A stretch of DNA of 64,000 nt, taken from contig NC_072895.1 of the NCBI RefSeq assembly GCF_027943255.1, positions 35,872,001 through 35,936,000 on the forward strand. Direction: 5' to 3'. Numbering within the stretch: position 1 is the stretch's first letter; each line of letters opens with the position of its first letter. Of the stretch, positions 1 through 11,200 are shown one piece after another. Below the pieces are notes generated by a model, which worked only from the letters and a program-made list of their open reading frames with translations, had not been told where the DNA came from and made no database searches. Both the position numbers and the translations under genes were made by a program. Origin of the DNA: Anastrepha obliqua. Lineage: Eukaryota > Arthropoda > Insecta > Diptera > Tephritidae.

Positions 1-580
1 CTCCTTTTGCCAGTTCTCCAGCATTTGAGTGAGATTAATGCGGTGAGGAAAATCATAAATTAATTAGGAAAGAATGAGAAACGAGGGAAGCGCAGCATAC
101 GCCCCACTCGACTAGTGTAATGTTGAAAAGTTGCGGCGTAGCGGGAAGTGACAATATTAGATGTTAGTGTTTTCAAAATAATCCAAAACACTTATTAGTG
201 ACACTTAGCAGCGATTTATTGTTGTGGGCGAGCTGCTGTGAAATGTTGTGGGGGATATGCACATGTACATGGGTACTCGTATATATGTGTGTACATACAT
301 ATAAAACGTTTCATGTAACACAGGGGAGTAGCTGGAAATGAATTATAATGGGGTCGAACTGAAGTCTACCGAACGGTTTTAGGTAGCCCGTTATCGCTTA
401 ACATTTTATATATTTAATTTTTTAATAATTTAATATATTTAATTTTTTTATAAATACAATCTGTCATACATAACATTCAGTATTACATTTAATTAAAATT
501 TTCAAAAGATGGCATGTGTAAGAACTCACAATAGAATGCATTACCTAAAGTCTACATTTTAAATCTTTATGGTAGATCAG
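1..580. other. Non-coding AT-rich stretch
   Basis: No open frame or known repeat is recognisable here. The sequence is AT-rich with short runs of alternating purine and pyrimidine (TACATGTACATG-like, 255-300), typical of fly intergenic DNA. Confidence 0.4.
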
Positions 581-584
581 TAGG

Positions 585-1078
585 CCTAAAAGTTGTATAT
601 CTGCTTGGGACGTTGTTTGGTGTGAGAGATTGACGCTCGCGGGTTTGGATGGTTAGCAAGCCGGTTGTTATATCTTATGCCGATGTTTGGCAATTTCTTC
701 ATGTAGGTACCGATAGGACTCCAAGATCACGACGAAGTATATCGTTGCAGACAAATCAGCATTTATGACTGGAACCTCTGTATGACGTCAAAATTTTATT
801 TTGAAACTGAGCCCCAGATTTGCACCCCGTATGTCCGCATTGGTTTCAATATTTTTTTATATTATATATGAGCAGCTTATTATCCAGCGAAAGCTCTGAT
901 TTATGGCCAAGTAGCCAATAAAGGGAGCGAAGCTGTATTCCAAGCTGCTTTCGCTTTGATGTATTTTCAAGTAAGGCGTCGATCAAAATGAATGCCTAAA
1001 TATTTAGCGCAGTCCGTTTGGGGTATCTCGCAATTGTTAAGATGCACTGGTGGGCACATATCCTGGCGAAGTGTTAGA
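585..1078 (-). pseudogene. Jockey-type LINE reverse transcriptase remnant (C-terminal part)
   Basis: Read on the minus strand this encodes the thumb end of a non-LTR retrotransposon reverse transcriptase. The stretch CPPVHLNNCEIP is followed by DCAKYLGIHFD and RLTWKYHI, then after frame changes by AAWN, LKPMRTYGVQIWG and YNNRLANHPN. In jockey-clade elements these blocks (KYLG-hD-LTW, then LKPhW-YGhQLWG) follow the palm domain. Several frameshifts and stops make it dead. It stops just short of the mariner element that starts at 1101, so the mariner may sit in or beside it. The family is clear; the exact clade is inferred from motif wording. Confidence 0.65.
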
Positions 1079-1100
1079 GCTATTTTTTATATGTATAATA

Positions 1101-2292
1101 CGAGGGGTGCCTTTTATATTTCGGGATTTGGCAACCCTGGTGTTGCAATCTGGCAACTGACAGCTGTATCGCAAAGTTTGACATTTTTTGGCTTTTACGT
1201 ACTCAGAACGTTTTGAAATACCAGCGCTTCTTGTGTTGTTTACAGTAACTTAAAAGATTCATCTCGGTCTAAAAATGGAATTAAATCGTGAACATTTTCG
1301 TGCGATTATTTTTTACAACTTTCGACGTGGATTAACTCAGCAACATTGCATGGATGAACTTAATTCATTTTTTGGCGATGAAGCTCCATCAAGGACCAGT
1401 GTTTATCGATGGTATGGTGAATTCAATCGTGGTCGTAGTTCACTCCAAGACGAATTTCGTGAAGGTCGTCAAAAATCAGTTGTTGTTCCGAAAACAATAT
1501 TACATAAACATTTGACTGTCAAAAAAATTTGTTCGCGTTGGATCCCACACAATTTGTCAATCGCTCAAAAAAAGGCTCGTGTCGATTGGTCGAAGGAAAT
1601 GCTCAAAAAATACGATCGCGGGGCTTCGAAACACGTCTATGACATCGTGATAGGTGATGAATCATGGATTTACGCGTATGAGCCCGAAAGTAAACAGCAG
1701 TCGACTGTATGGGTGTTTCAAGATGAGCCAAACCCAACAAAAGTTGTTCGCGCACGAAGCACTTCCAAGCAAATGGTCGCCTGGTCGGAAAAACTGGACA
1801 TGTCGCAACCGTACCACTAGAATAACGCAGAACAGTAAATTCTGAGTGGTACACAACCATTTGTTTGCCAGTTGTCTTCCAAGTAATTAGGAAAACCAAT
1901 CGCCAAAGACGGATCACTCTTCACCAGGACAATGCGAGCTCTCACACATCGGCTCAAACAACTGCATTTTTGAGCACCCAAAACATCGAATTAATGGGTC
2001 ATCCGCCGTATAGTCCTGACTTGGCACCGAATGACTTCTTTTTATTCCCGTACGTAAAAAACAAACTGAGAGGTCAACGTTTTTCGACACCTGAAGAAGC
2101 GGTTGCAGCATTCAGAATGCATGGTTTGGAAGTACCTCATTCAGAGTGACAAAAGTGCTTCGACAATTGGTTCAAACGCATGCAAAAGTGTATAGATCTT
2201 CATGGATAATATTTTGAAAAACAATAAAGTGATTTTCGATGATTAAAATTTGTTTTTGTTCTCTAATCCCGACATATAAAAGGCACCCCTCG
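1101..2292 (+). mobile_element. mariner-family element with both terminal repeats and TA duplication
   Basis: The left end reads CGAGGGGTGCCTTTTATAT and the right end is its reverse complement, with near-perfect pairing over about 26 bases. TA dinucleotides flank both ends (1099-1100 and 2293-2294), as expected of mariner insertion. The length of 1192 bp is about 90-100 bp shorter than a usual 1.28-kb mariner, which fits the deletion seen in the transposase. The ends are well preserved, so insertion was recent relative to most repeats in the window. Confidence 0.93.
1275..2205 (+). pseudogene. mariner transposase, internally deleted and frameshifted
   Basis: The first frame (1275-1820) starts with a paired-like DNA-binding domain: MELNREHFRAIIFYNF, then PSRTSVYRWYGEFNRGRSS. 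After VVVPKTI the protein jumps straight to HLTVKKICSRWIPHN, so roughly 30 residues of the second helix-turn-helix region are missing compared with mariner relatives. The first catalytic Asp is in IGDESWIYAYEP, the second in LHQDNASSHTS and the third in SPDLAPNDFFLFP, with 34 residues between the last two (DD34D). A frameshift near 1780, a stop codon at about 1830 and two further stops after 2146 disable the enzyme. The C-terminal frame is 1865-2149. It cannot encode active transposase, but with intact ends the element might be moved by a relative. Confidence 0.92.
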
Positions 2293-2438
2293 TACACACA
2301 TTTTTATTTTTAACAAGTAGCGAAGACGTACGGACAAAAATTTAGACTTAACATTTAACGACTGGGTGTTACCTTCAAGCCTAATTGTCTTAATAATATT
2401 TTTGTCAGATATAAATGAGGTCGTGAGTAATAAAGGGT

Positions 2439-2969
2439 TTTCCAATAATAGGTGTTATTGGTGAATGGATTGCGCTATCGAGAGATGATTAACAATTTTT
2501 TATGGCCGGAATCGGATGGTATTGATCTGGACAAAGTTTATTTTGAACAAGACGGTGCTACGTGCCACACAAGCAAGGAAGCCATTGATCTTGTACGGGA
2601 AAAGTTTCCGGACCGAGTTATCTCTCGAAGAGGTGATCACAATTGGCCACCAAGATCTTATGATTTAACACCTTGTGACTTTTTTCCTAGGGGCCACGTG
2701 AAAGAGAAGGTCTACGCCAACAGCCCAGGATCGATCCAAGATCTCAAAGATGGAATTCGTGAGGCTATCGAGGACATAGGGCTGCCACTATGCAATTCGA
2801 TTATGGAAAATTTCTTGAAAAGGATATTGTCCTGTAAGCGTGGTTGTGGTGGTCATTTGCATGATGTTATTTTCCACTATTAACGGCATACCTTCCTCTT
2901 TATAATGAAATAAACATCCGATAATTTATATTAAAAACTAGCATTTTTCTTTGAATATCAAAATAACAC
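2439..2969 (+). pseudogene. Rosa-like (DD41D) mariner deletion derivative
   Basis: An uninterrupted frame (2452-2883) carries the C-terminal half of a transposase: FEQDGATCHTS, NWPPRSYDLTPCDFF, KEKVYANSPGSIQDLKDGI and GGHLHDVIFHY. Between the Asp of QDGATCH and the Asp of TPCDFF are 41 residues, which is the spacing of the rosa lineage described in tephritid flies. The N-terminal half, including the DNA-binding domain and first catalytic Asp, is absent: the 5' terminal repeat (TTCCAATAATAGGTGTTAT at 2440-2458) runs almost directly into the residual frame. The 3' repeat is cut short near 2969. A second copy with a similar deletion lies at 34883-35395 on the other strand. Confidence 0.82.
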
Positions 2970-3489
2970 AAGTTTTGGGCGAATTTCAGTTTCACACAAA
3001 CAGCCATCAACATTTTACCCGCCCCTTTTTTGTTTTTTTTTTCTTTGGTTCATCTTTTACACCAAAACTAAGTAATTTTTCTCCATTTATAATAGAGATA
3101 TAATTTTTCCAACTTTCGTTCTTGGAAATTACCATTAAATGGGAGATGTATGTGGTTATTGACCGATTTCGCATATTTTCAACACCAGCCTACCTTAGAC
3201 AAAGTGTGATATTTGTACCAAGTTTCATTAAAATCTATTAATTTGTGCCCGAGTTGTCGTGCGCAGGGACTAACGAACAGAAAGGCAGAAATGAATAAAC
3301 CGATTACTCTCATCAATCGGGCGCTTTTGGAATATATACTCGTAAATATGTCCATATCCCTATCGATTGCTGTTACATAGAACCGTTACGTGAATAAAAT
3401 GATAATACCCTTTGGTACAAAAGCACGTCGGTATAAACATCTCCCAAGTAGAAAGATCTCCACCAATGTTTTCAAAAACTTCTATTAGA
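2970..3489. other. Non-coding, probable dispersed repeat
   Basis: No coding signal. The stretch 3150-3330 (ATTGACCGATTTCGCATA, then CAAGTTTCATTAAAATCT) resembles repeats seen elsewhere in the window in wording, but I cannot fix its borders. Confidence 0.3.
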
Positions 3490-3690
3490 GTTTTGGCCGA
3501 ACTCTTCCTCCTATTTATGGTGCGCGTCTCGATGTTGTTCCACAAACGGAGTGATCTACAATTCATGGCAAAAATGAATTCGGCGGTTTGCCATTGCCTG
3601 CCGAAGGGCCACTGCTATTAGGAAAAACATTCTCTATTATTTGGTGTTTTGAATGGTAGTCATGCGGCCCACGAATGTCTCACCATTTGT
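3490..3690 (-). repeat. tRNA-like SINE copy
   Basis: On the minus strand this matches the SINE family seen at 6601-6903, 29935-30175 and 37176-37450: shared blocks are TGGCAAACCGCCGA, TGTTCCACAA and the 3' block AGGAGGAAGAGTTCGGCCAA. The tRNA-like head is degraded. Confidence 0.65.
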
Positions 3691-4736
3691 TATAATGCGG
3701 TTGAAATCATTTCTATATAAATAAATGTATGTGTGTAATAACATTTTATAATAAATATTTTAAAATTTTTTCCGAACACTTGTACAATTTAAATAAATTC
3801 GGGTATAGTTGACCCTAAACCCTCCCTACCCCGTCCTTTGTGCACTCATAAGGATGTTGATATGCATCAGCAATGCGGCGAGCGTTGTGAACCGGGCGGC
3901 CGTTGGCGTCATGTCTTTGATTGCAGGCCTCATTAGGGTCGTCGAGGTGCTTAACGACATAATTGAGCTGACAATAGACACTCACAACGAATATTAGGGG
4001 ATGGAATGCATTTATAACGTAGTGTTGTGTTAGAGCAATTTACAGGTGTTGTTGTCACAATGTCTTTGCTGGTTTCTCGGAAGAAAATATATGTATGAAT
4101 GTGTACTTGCATATCAGAAAAAATTACTAAAATTCATAATTATTTTTTTTAAAGAGACTTTCTTCAAAACATAAAATTTAACTTACCTACTTCATCTTAA
4201 GTACTGCGAGTATTATTTTATGCTTCAAGTATGAATATGTATTTATATGTAGATATGTATCATAGATGGCTGCATTCAAATACCATCTAAGCACATATTA
4301 TGTTTTCCAAAGCGTAGTACTCCAATATGCGTCATTAATCTGTGATGATTCCGATTTTATGAAATCTATGCAGTTGGAATATAAAATATGTGTTTAGAGT
4401 AATTAGTGACGAAATTTGGCGCCGTCTGTAGAAACGATTACACTCATATACATATACGTTATGCATACATACATACATATGTATGTACAAATAGGCATAA
4501 ATAGTTCGGCATTTTCCTACACTTAAATTGTGATGCATTTTCATAGAGTTAGAAAACTATTTCTTCGTAGGTTGGAATGTGGATTTACAACACAAAGTCA
4601 CAAAGGAAGCATTTATTCAGCGTTTTTAAGTTTTTATTCAGCTGAAGAAAGTCCTTTGATCCATGCAGTGCGGGACAAAGTCGGAAACGGATGGCGCCTT
4701 TCAAAGATTCATTCAAATTTTCACATGCGGAACATA
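3691..4736. other. Non-coding stretch; short unexplained open frame
   Basis: AT-rich apart from 3830-4000, which is GC-richer and open on the plus strand for 62 codons (3809-3997). I recognise no family in it, and there is no start context or splice signal that makes it a convincing gene. Confidence 0.3.
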
Positions 4737-5615
4737 CAGTTTGTGTCAGAAGAAAAGAACCGGTTTTTTCTTGTTACTTCAGGATATATTTCGTTCTACT
4801 TTTTGCTACATAATAGTCCCACTCAAGGGCTACGACGCTAGTGCTAACTGAGGTTAGAGTCGTTCGAAACTTTCCCGAAAAACCAACCAAACAAAAATGA
4901 AGGAGAAGTACTCGAAGCATTTTGAGCCGGTATTTTTATGCACGCATTCGAAAGGGCCGAAATTATCTTACGTCGCGGTTGCAAAAGTGATTAAAAAATC
5001 AAAAAAGTTTGTTGTGATGTGGAACCAGCGGTACAAGATGTACAAAAATGCTGATGACTTTTCCTAGTGCGAATTAAAGCGAGTGATGACAAAAAAGCAG
5101 GATAAGGGAATTTTAAAGCGGAACCCTTCTTTGTGACTGCGCCAAGCACAATCAGTTCTTGCTAAAAAGAGAATAGATGTGAGTATCAATACCATCGAAC
5201 GTCGACTGAAGAAAGCGAATATATCCTACCGTCCCACATCATCAGAACCACTGCTCTCAGAAAAATTCATTGAGAAACAACAAAACAAGGAAATGGCGTC
5301 ACTGTATTGGACTGGCCTTCCCAGTCCCCAGACGTGAACCCCATTGAAAATATGTGGGGAACTATGAAGGCCAGTCCATGATTTAAAGCAACTCGTGCGT
5401 CAAGTTCGTCCTGTTTCTCGACGAGCTACGCAGAAAAGCTTGTTCAAACCATGAAGAAGATTCCAGGCTATACTCGACAACGATGAAGACTACACGGTTT
5501 ATTGAGTAATTGCGATTCGTATCTTTGTACATAATTTCATGTAAAAAATTTTAAATATACATATATCTTTTATACTTTATGGATAATCGCGATTCCTTTT
5601 TTCTGACACAGACTG
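4737..5615 (+). mobile_element. Tc1-like element, internally deleted
   Basis: The left end CAGTTTGTGTCAGAAGAAAA and the reverse complement of the right end (CAGTCTGTGTCAGAAAAAAG) match, with flanking TA at 4735-4736 and 5616-5617. Inside, a frame from 4897 begins MKEKYSKHFEPVFLC and continues with a helix-turn-helix region, interrupted by stops. After [10 protein letters not shown] the frame jumps to the third catalytic block, read across a frame change as [17 protein letters not shown], so the first two catalytic Asp residues are deleted. Length is 879 bp against about 1.6 kb for complete Tc1 relatives. It is non-autonomous but keeps both ends. Confidence 0.85.
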
Positions 5616-5689
5616 TACATTCATACCCACCGCTTACTACCACCATTTCACTTAGTCTTACCATAAATTCTGTGAAAAATTTTACAATG

Positions 5690-6560
5690 CCTGCGGCAAG
5701 AACGAATTCGCAGAAAAAAGTTCCGTTATTTTTGGTTTTGCTCGTATGCATTGTCCACTCAAAAATTTTACTCAGTTTCGTAGCAAATTTCGCTTGCTAG
5801 CAGTGATTGCATTACAAAAGAGTAGTAAAAGTGCAGGTGAGATTTACGAATTGCTGAACAAACTTAATATTTCCAGAATGATTGTTTACCGCACGATCAA
5901 TCGTTTTCCCAAACGCCTGAAGGGACAGACAGACAGAAAAAGAAGTGGTCGTCCTCGCGTGGTTCAAACCAGTGCAGCCATAAAAGCCGTTCGAGCAAGA
6001 GTTCGCCGAAAACGCCTTAGAAAGGAGAAAATCATGTCCAGGGAAATGAATATATCACCAAATCCATGGCAAGACTAATTTGAGATGATTTCCAGCCTTT
6101 CGTTGCTCAACTGGCCATCTTTTGACAGCGCGCTTCAAGAAAATTAGACTCCACAGATGCAAGCAGCTTCTTAGGAGGCCACCATCCAGCCTCCATTGTT
6201 TGGTGAGGAGTGTCTTGCAAAGGCGTTACATTTCTTCATTTCTGCGAAAAAGGGATTAAGACCTGGGCAAAAGAGTACCAGGAGGATGTCTTAGAAGGCG
6301 TGGTGAAGGAGTTTAGTAGAACTCGCTTCAATTGGATCTTCCTGCACCTAGGCTAAAAAACAGTATTCCTGGCTTCATAGCAGCTGTCTGGAAGTCCAGA
6401 TCTGAGTAAATTGGACTACAGTTTGTGGTCAGAATTGGAAAACATGGCTTGTCGAAGAGCTCACAGAAATTTTGCGAGTCTCAATCAGTCTTTGGTTCTA
6501 GCAGCGACGGCAATATCCATCTGCAATAGCTGAATGGTCTAATCGTTTGAAGGCTGGTGT
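5690..6560 (+). pseudogene. Tc1/mariner transposase pseudogene, maT-like
   Basis: The frame 5746-6078 holds the N-terminal DNA-binding region: LAVIALQKSSKSAGEIYELL, LNISRMIVYRTINRF, then a GRPR-like linker (KRSGRPRVVQ) and KIMSREMNIS. Downstream in other frames are GGHHPASIVW, GVTFLHFCEKGIKTW, YQEDVLEGVVKEF and YSLWSELENMACRRAHRNF. This block order belongs to maT-like (DD37D) transposases in my recollection; the acidic residues cannot all be aligned because of frameshifts. At least four frame disruptions make it non-functional. A second remnant of the same kind is at 8527-8850. Confidence 0.75.
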
Positions 6561-6600
6561 AAAAGCAAATGGTGACCATTTTGAATGAATTTTTTTTTTT

Positions 6601-6903
6601 TAATATTTATATATAGTATATATGTAATTGGCGCTTACAATTGGCCGAGCTCCTTCTCCTATTTGTGGTGTACGTCTTGATGTTGTTCCAAAAATGGAAG
6701 GGCCTACAGTTTCAAACAGCAAATGGTTTTTATAAGGAGCTTTTCTTGGCAGAAATACACTCGGAGGTTTGCCATTGCCTACCGAGGGGCGACCGCTATT
6801 AGCAGAAACTCTTTCATATTGCTGTTTCATTCACGGAGATTCGAACCTACGCACTCCCGAATGGTTGTCACGCACCAACCCATTCTACCACGATAGCCGC
6901 TAA
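6601..6903 (-). repeat. tRNA-like SINE, best-preserved copy
   Basis: Reading the minus strand, the head carries an A-box-like block (TGGTAGAATGGGTTGGTGCG) followed by a B-box-like GGTTCGAATCT, as in a tRNA-derived RNA polymerase III promoter. The body includes GCGGTCGCCCCTCGGTAGG and TCCTTATAAAAACCATTTGC, and the 3' part reads GGAGAAGGAGCTCGGCCAA, then GTAAGCGCCAATTA and a TA-rich tail (6600-6630). No full cloverleaf survives, so it is a repeat and not a tRNA gene. It abuts the maT-like pseudogene. Confidence 0.8.
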
Positions 6904-7569
6904 CGAGCCCTTTATTGCACTAAAGTTTAATGGGCATAACACTGCGGCATAACACTACTCCTTTTTTTATTCTGATTGAAAAACTTAATTTTTTCAAATT
7001 TTCATAAATTTATTAACAAGTTTGAAACTTGCAATTATTTATATTATAAAATGAACTCAATTTTTGAAACGAAGTAATTTAAATTAAAAAATAAATAAGT
7101 AGTCAAAATGTTAAGACGCCATTTTTTTCGTGAGCTGTACATATTCAGTAAGAAATTGAGTTTGGCTGTTATTTCATTTTGACACAGATTTGTGCCTTTA
7201 ATTTTTTTAGAGAATTTTGCTTGGATGACATGAAGGTTTCACCCGAGAAAATCCCTAATAAAATTATCCGAAAAATAATTTTCTAGAATATTTTAGTCCT
7301 CTAACGATTTTCTAAATGTGTTTCTGATACGATTTTTTGCAGTAAAGGTCAAGGTTTTAGGTGGGTGCTAATGGATTAAAATGTTCTTTGAAAATATTTA
7401 CCGTGAAATTTTATTACGTATTTCTTAACGTTTTTTCTTTTTTTTTCTTAACTTTCGTGCGGAAAGTAAATTAGGCCAGGAGATTAAAAAGTAGGTCGTA
7501 CAAATATGTAAGCTAACTTTTGCAACTCCATAGAGTATTTGATTACTTCATAGGCATTTTTTTTTTGTA
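6904..7569. other. Non-coding AT-rich stretch
   Basis: Homopolymer A/T runs and no recognisable gene or repeat border. Confidence 0.35.
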
Positions 7570-8375
7570 GGGACAAACTAGCAAGTACATCACTCAGACA
7601 TAATTAAGTCCATTGTACTGCACTCAAGCTCCCTTTAAGAAATCTGAGTAGATCTTGCGATGCCAAGGAGCCAAGGTGGTCGCTTCTTAATACATCAGTG
7701 TCAAATACCCAAACCTGATTCGAGCGAAGGCCAGGCAGACGCACAGAAAGTGGTCCGCCATCTCATCCTCCTCTCTGAGATGCCCACCTTTTCCATGTGC
7801 TCTGCCCATAGAAAGTGACTCGTCATCAATCCAATCAGGCTCCTACAGTCCCCTCTGCTTAGTGACAGGATGAACTGCGATAGTCGGTCTCTCAGCCTGC
7901 AGAAGGGAGTGGCAGAACGGGCTCCGGGCCAAAAAACTTGGCCTCAGAGCCCATCCCATCCAGGGAATCAGAGGTCTCGTTACCCACGATACCCACGTGT
8001 CTCGGGGTCCATATTAACATCAGGCTTTTATGTTTACCGAAATAGTTCAGCCTGGATTTACATTACTCGACTACCTTTGAAGTGGTTGGACCAATAGCCA
8101 TGAGCGCAGTTTGGCTGCCGCTGCAGACACATATAGATCTGCCTCTCCATCTGTTTTCCGCAACAAAGTTCATCGCTTCTTGAACAGCATAGACCTCCTG
8201 AAACACAGATGCATGCATTGGAGCAAAGTGCAGTTCCCGCTGGATTCCACGTAGACCCCAGAGCCGAAGCCGTGCTCGGTCCTGGAGCCAGCGAAAACAG
8301 TGTTTGCCGGGCTCATTTTCTGAGTTTCACCACAGTTGAGCCTCTGGCAGCACCACACTTCATAGGTATACTTTC
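7570..8375 (-). pseudogene. LINE RNase H and C-terminal zinc-finger remnant
   Basis: This block is clearly GC-richer than its surroundings. On the minus strand it reads RTEHGFGSGVYVESSGNCT (the first strand of the RNase H domain after a TDGSK-type motif), then a region like VSADSQ-AIKS degraded to VSAAAAKLRS, and finally LREEDEMADHFLCVCLAFAR, equivalent to the Cys-His knuckle (C-x2-C then H-x3-C-x-CP) of jockey-type second open reading frames. The first Cys pair is lost. Multiple frameshifts show a dead copy. Orientation matches the LINE fragments at 24485-24935 and 43240-44105. Confidence 0.65.
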
Positions 8376-8526
8376 AGAAATTATTAACAGCGTCCGTGAT
8401 TTTTTTTTGTTGTTGTACAAGCAATCAAGCCTTATTATAGTGGTCAAATAACGGCAAGCAAGTAGGCCGAGGGCTAGAAAGTTGGACATGCATTCCAGAC
8501 CCAGCCACGAATTATGATCTCCGTTT

Positions 8527-8850
8527 GAAAGTTTTTCGCGAAGCTTTTGAAGTGGGACGCTAGTAACGGCCACAAAAATATGGATGAAAAAATGTTTACG
8601 TTAGGAGAAGCTTTTATTAGGCAAAACGACAAGGTCTATGCAGGAACATCGCAAGAAATGAAAAATACTGAGTCACGGGTTCAAAGAGATCGTCAGTTTT
8701 CGTCGCGATTTGGTGGCAAGTATCCCATAATGGCGTCACTTTTTTGCAATTTTACGAGAAGGGTATATAAACTGCAATAAAACTGCACCAAGAAGATGTC
8801 TTGGAAGGCAGATGGCTCGGAAATCCTAGAATGTAGCATCAATCGAGGAA
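8527..8850 (+). pseudogene. maT-like transposase fragment
   Basis: The frame 8547-8780 reads KWDASNGHKNMDEKMFTLGE, then FIRQNDKVYAGTSQEMKN and RVQRDRQF. Downstream in other frames are PIMASLFCNF, equivalent to the GVTFLHF block, and HQEDVLEG. The DEKMF Asp would be the first catalytic residue. Both ends are missing. It belongs to the same lineage as 5690-6560 but covers the centre of the protein. Confidence 0.7.
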
Positions 8851-9229
8851 CTCAACGGAATAGCTTTTGACCAACTAAGCAAATTTATGATTTAGGGTTA
8901 GCTCAGCTATCCTAAACATTTCACAGCATTTGAGACATTTGTAGTTTCTATTAAAACTTCGGTTCTTCTTTATACATTCTGCCTTCTGTGAGTGGTAAAT
9001 ACAAGAAAACTTAAATAATAATCAATAAAATGTGCATTTTAAAATTAAAAAAATGGTAATTAATTGAAATGGTAAAATGACGGTAATTACCATTTCTTTG
9101 GTGGAATGGTGCGTTAACTGATTCCGGTTATTAGACTTACACACATACACTGAGATACATACACACGCCCGAAGCATACATAAAGCATCTTTCAAAAGTT
9201 ACGCCTAGATTTCAGTAGTGAATAATTCC

Positions 9230-9750
9230 TAGACGGTGCCTTTTTTATGTCATCTTTGACATTTGTCAAGTAGACAGATGTTCAATTCTACACAAAAGAA
9301 CGACTCCTTAAAATTATTGAAACTTATCGCAAAATTCGTGATTTTTTAGTGGAAATAATAGTCCGAATGGGTCGGCAATTCAATTATTGGTGGAAAAAAT
9401 TTCGAGAAATTGGTTCTGGTTCGGTGGAGGATAGAAACGGGACTAGCAGACCAAAAACTGTACATTCTGTTCAGAATATTTCTACTGTCGCGCAAAATGT
9501 TGCTGAACAAACTTCAACTTCGACGTTCATCATCTCGACGTTCTCAACAATTAGCCATTCCTGAATCGACGGGCCTGTTTTATCGGTAGGGAGGCTCATG
9601 GTGCACATTTTGATTATGTAATTTTTCACGTCTAATTATTAAGCGCCGTATTTTGAATAAAAAAAGCAAAACCTGAAAGAATCTAAATTTTTACGTTTTA
9701 TTTTAAAACAACATCTAGGCGCGGCTTTTGAAAGACCCTTTATTATATTG
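9230..9750 (+). pseudogene. Tc1/mariner-type transposase, N-terminal remnant
   Basis: The plus strand reads YTKERLLKIIETYRKIRDF and, in another frame, WWKKFREIGSGSVEDRNGTS followed by RPKTVHSVQNIS and VAEQTS. The W-x-x-F-x-x-x-GSVEDR-x-G-x-x-RP arrangement is the helix-turn-helix plus linker of Tc1/mariner-like transposases. The catalytic region is absent. A related remnant lies on the minus strand at 14400-14640. Confidence 0.6.
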
Positions 9751-10800
9751 GTACGACAAACACAAACAAAAACTCTTTCCTTCGAATTCGAGTTCTTGTT
9801 ATGTATAATGAAACCAAAATAATAGTCGCTTGGTTTTTTGGCTCTCAAAAACAAAAAAACAAATATATTAAAAAAATTACCACGAACAAGAGATCACAAG
9901 TTGCAACTTCATATGCGCATATGTGGGTATACATATTTACATAAGTATCAGGTATACATGTAGATGTACAAATGCGTATTCGTATGAATGAGTAGTGCGT
10001 GTGTGTGTGTGTATGTATGTGGAAGTTCCTTAATGTCTGCTTAAACAAATGCCCAATTCCTGATGGCACTTCAAGAGGGAGCGATTAATTAATGTCCTCG
10101 CTCCAGTTTCTCGAGTTCATGACACCAGTAAGCGGATCCGCGCGTACTCGAGTTATTCCTGTGATTTATGGCTACTGCGGTGACAAACACTTGAAATGTG
10201 ATGATTTATAATGAAGATGCATGTATTAGTATTAATTAAATTTTGACACGGACGCGCTCGATTTAAAGCCAAATGGCAGTGGAATTGCTGGAATCGTTTG
10301 GAAAGTTTTTATGTGTGAATAAATTCTTTTTACACGCAATAATTTCTACACACACACACACATACAATATATATACACAAATTATTAATAAATTATCTAT
10401 AAAAGATTTCATTTTATTCCTTTTTTATTCCCAATTTTTTATGTTTATGTTCTTAATGGCTGAATGAGTTTCATTAACTTCTTTGGAGTGATGAAACAAG
10501 TAAACGCCACTTTTTCAACAAATGAATTAACGCATGAACGAAACTGTAATGCAGATTAGACTATGATTGCCGTTTTCTTTTTCTAATATTTAAAAACAGT
10601 TAGAAGAAACGAAGAACGGAACAAAAAAAGAACTGGGAAACCCAAAAAATTCGATATGCTTAGCAATTTCCTTCCAAAGGCTGGTTATGATTTTTGTGCA
10701 AAGATTGTAGTGGGCCTTTGATAAAAAATAATTTTTAATTATTGCATGTAAATAACTAAATAACTAAAAAGGTAAAAATATTGAATTCCCTCAGTTTTCC
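9751..10800. other. Non-coding stretch with simple repeats
   Basis: Contains short GT/CA microsatellites (9991-10020 and 10350-10365) in AT-rich sequence. No coding or transposon signal was seen. Confidence 0.4.
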
Positions 10801-10802
10801 TA

Positions 10803-11200
10803 TGATTTTTGTGTTTTTCACACACTCACAAAGGTTAATGCTTTCGTAATTTTGTACAAAGTAAATCAGAGAAAAATCGGTTTTTATAAGAAAAATCAGT
10901 TTTTTCCTCACGGAAATTATAGAACTTCAACTGAAGGAATTCAGCCAGGGCAGTTTGGTACTAATGATACTTTAGGCTCATTTGGCCGAGTTTATTTTAC
11001 CACCGATTTTTGTGTTTTTCAACATATTTAAAGAGTTTAGCGCTTCCGTAGATTTGTGTAAAAATTTCAAGCAAATCAGAGGAAAACTGAGTTAACTATA
11101 GAACTTCGACTGGTGGAATTTAGCCAGAGCAGCTTGATACTGATGAAGCCTTAGCCTCATTTGGCCGATTTTTTCTTGTTACAACCGATTTTTGTGTTTT
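10803..11200. repeat. Diverged tandem repeat, about 180-200 bp unit
   Basis: Two units (about 10803-11004 and 11005-11184) start with GATTTTTGTGTTTTT and share ATAGAACTTC, GGAATTTAGCCAG-like, CTCATTTGGCCGA and AAATCAGAG blocks in the same order. A third unit begins at about 11185 (ACCGATTTTTGTGTTTTT) and breaks off after some 20 bases. The units differ by small indels, which indicates an old duplication. Confidence 0.75.

Noticed and set aside
3809..3997. 62-codon frame in a GC-richer patch
   Set aside because: No recognisable family and no flanking exon signals; too little to call.
6840..6903. Possible tRNA gene on the minus strand
   Set aside because: A- and B-box-like motifs are present but no cloverleaf can be folded and the sequence continues into a repeated SINE body.
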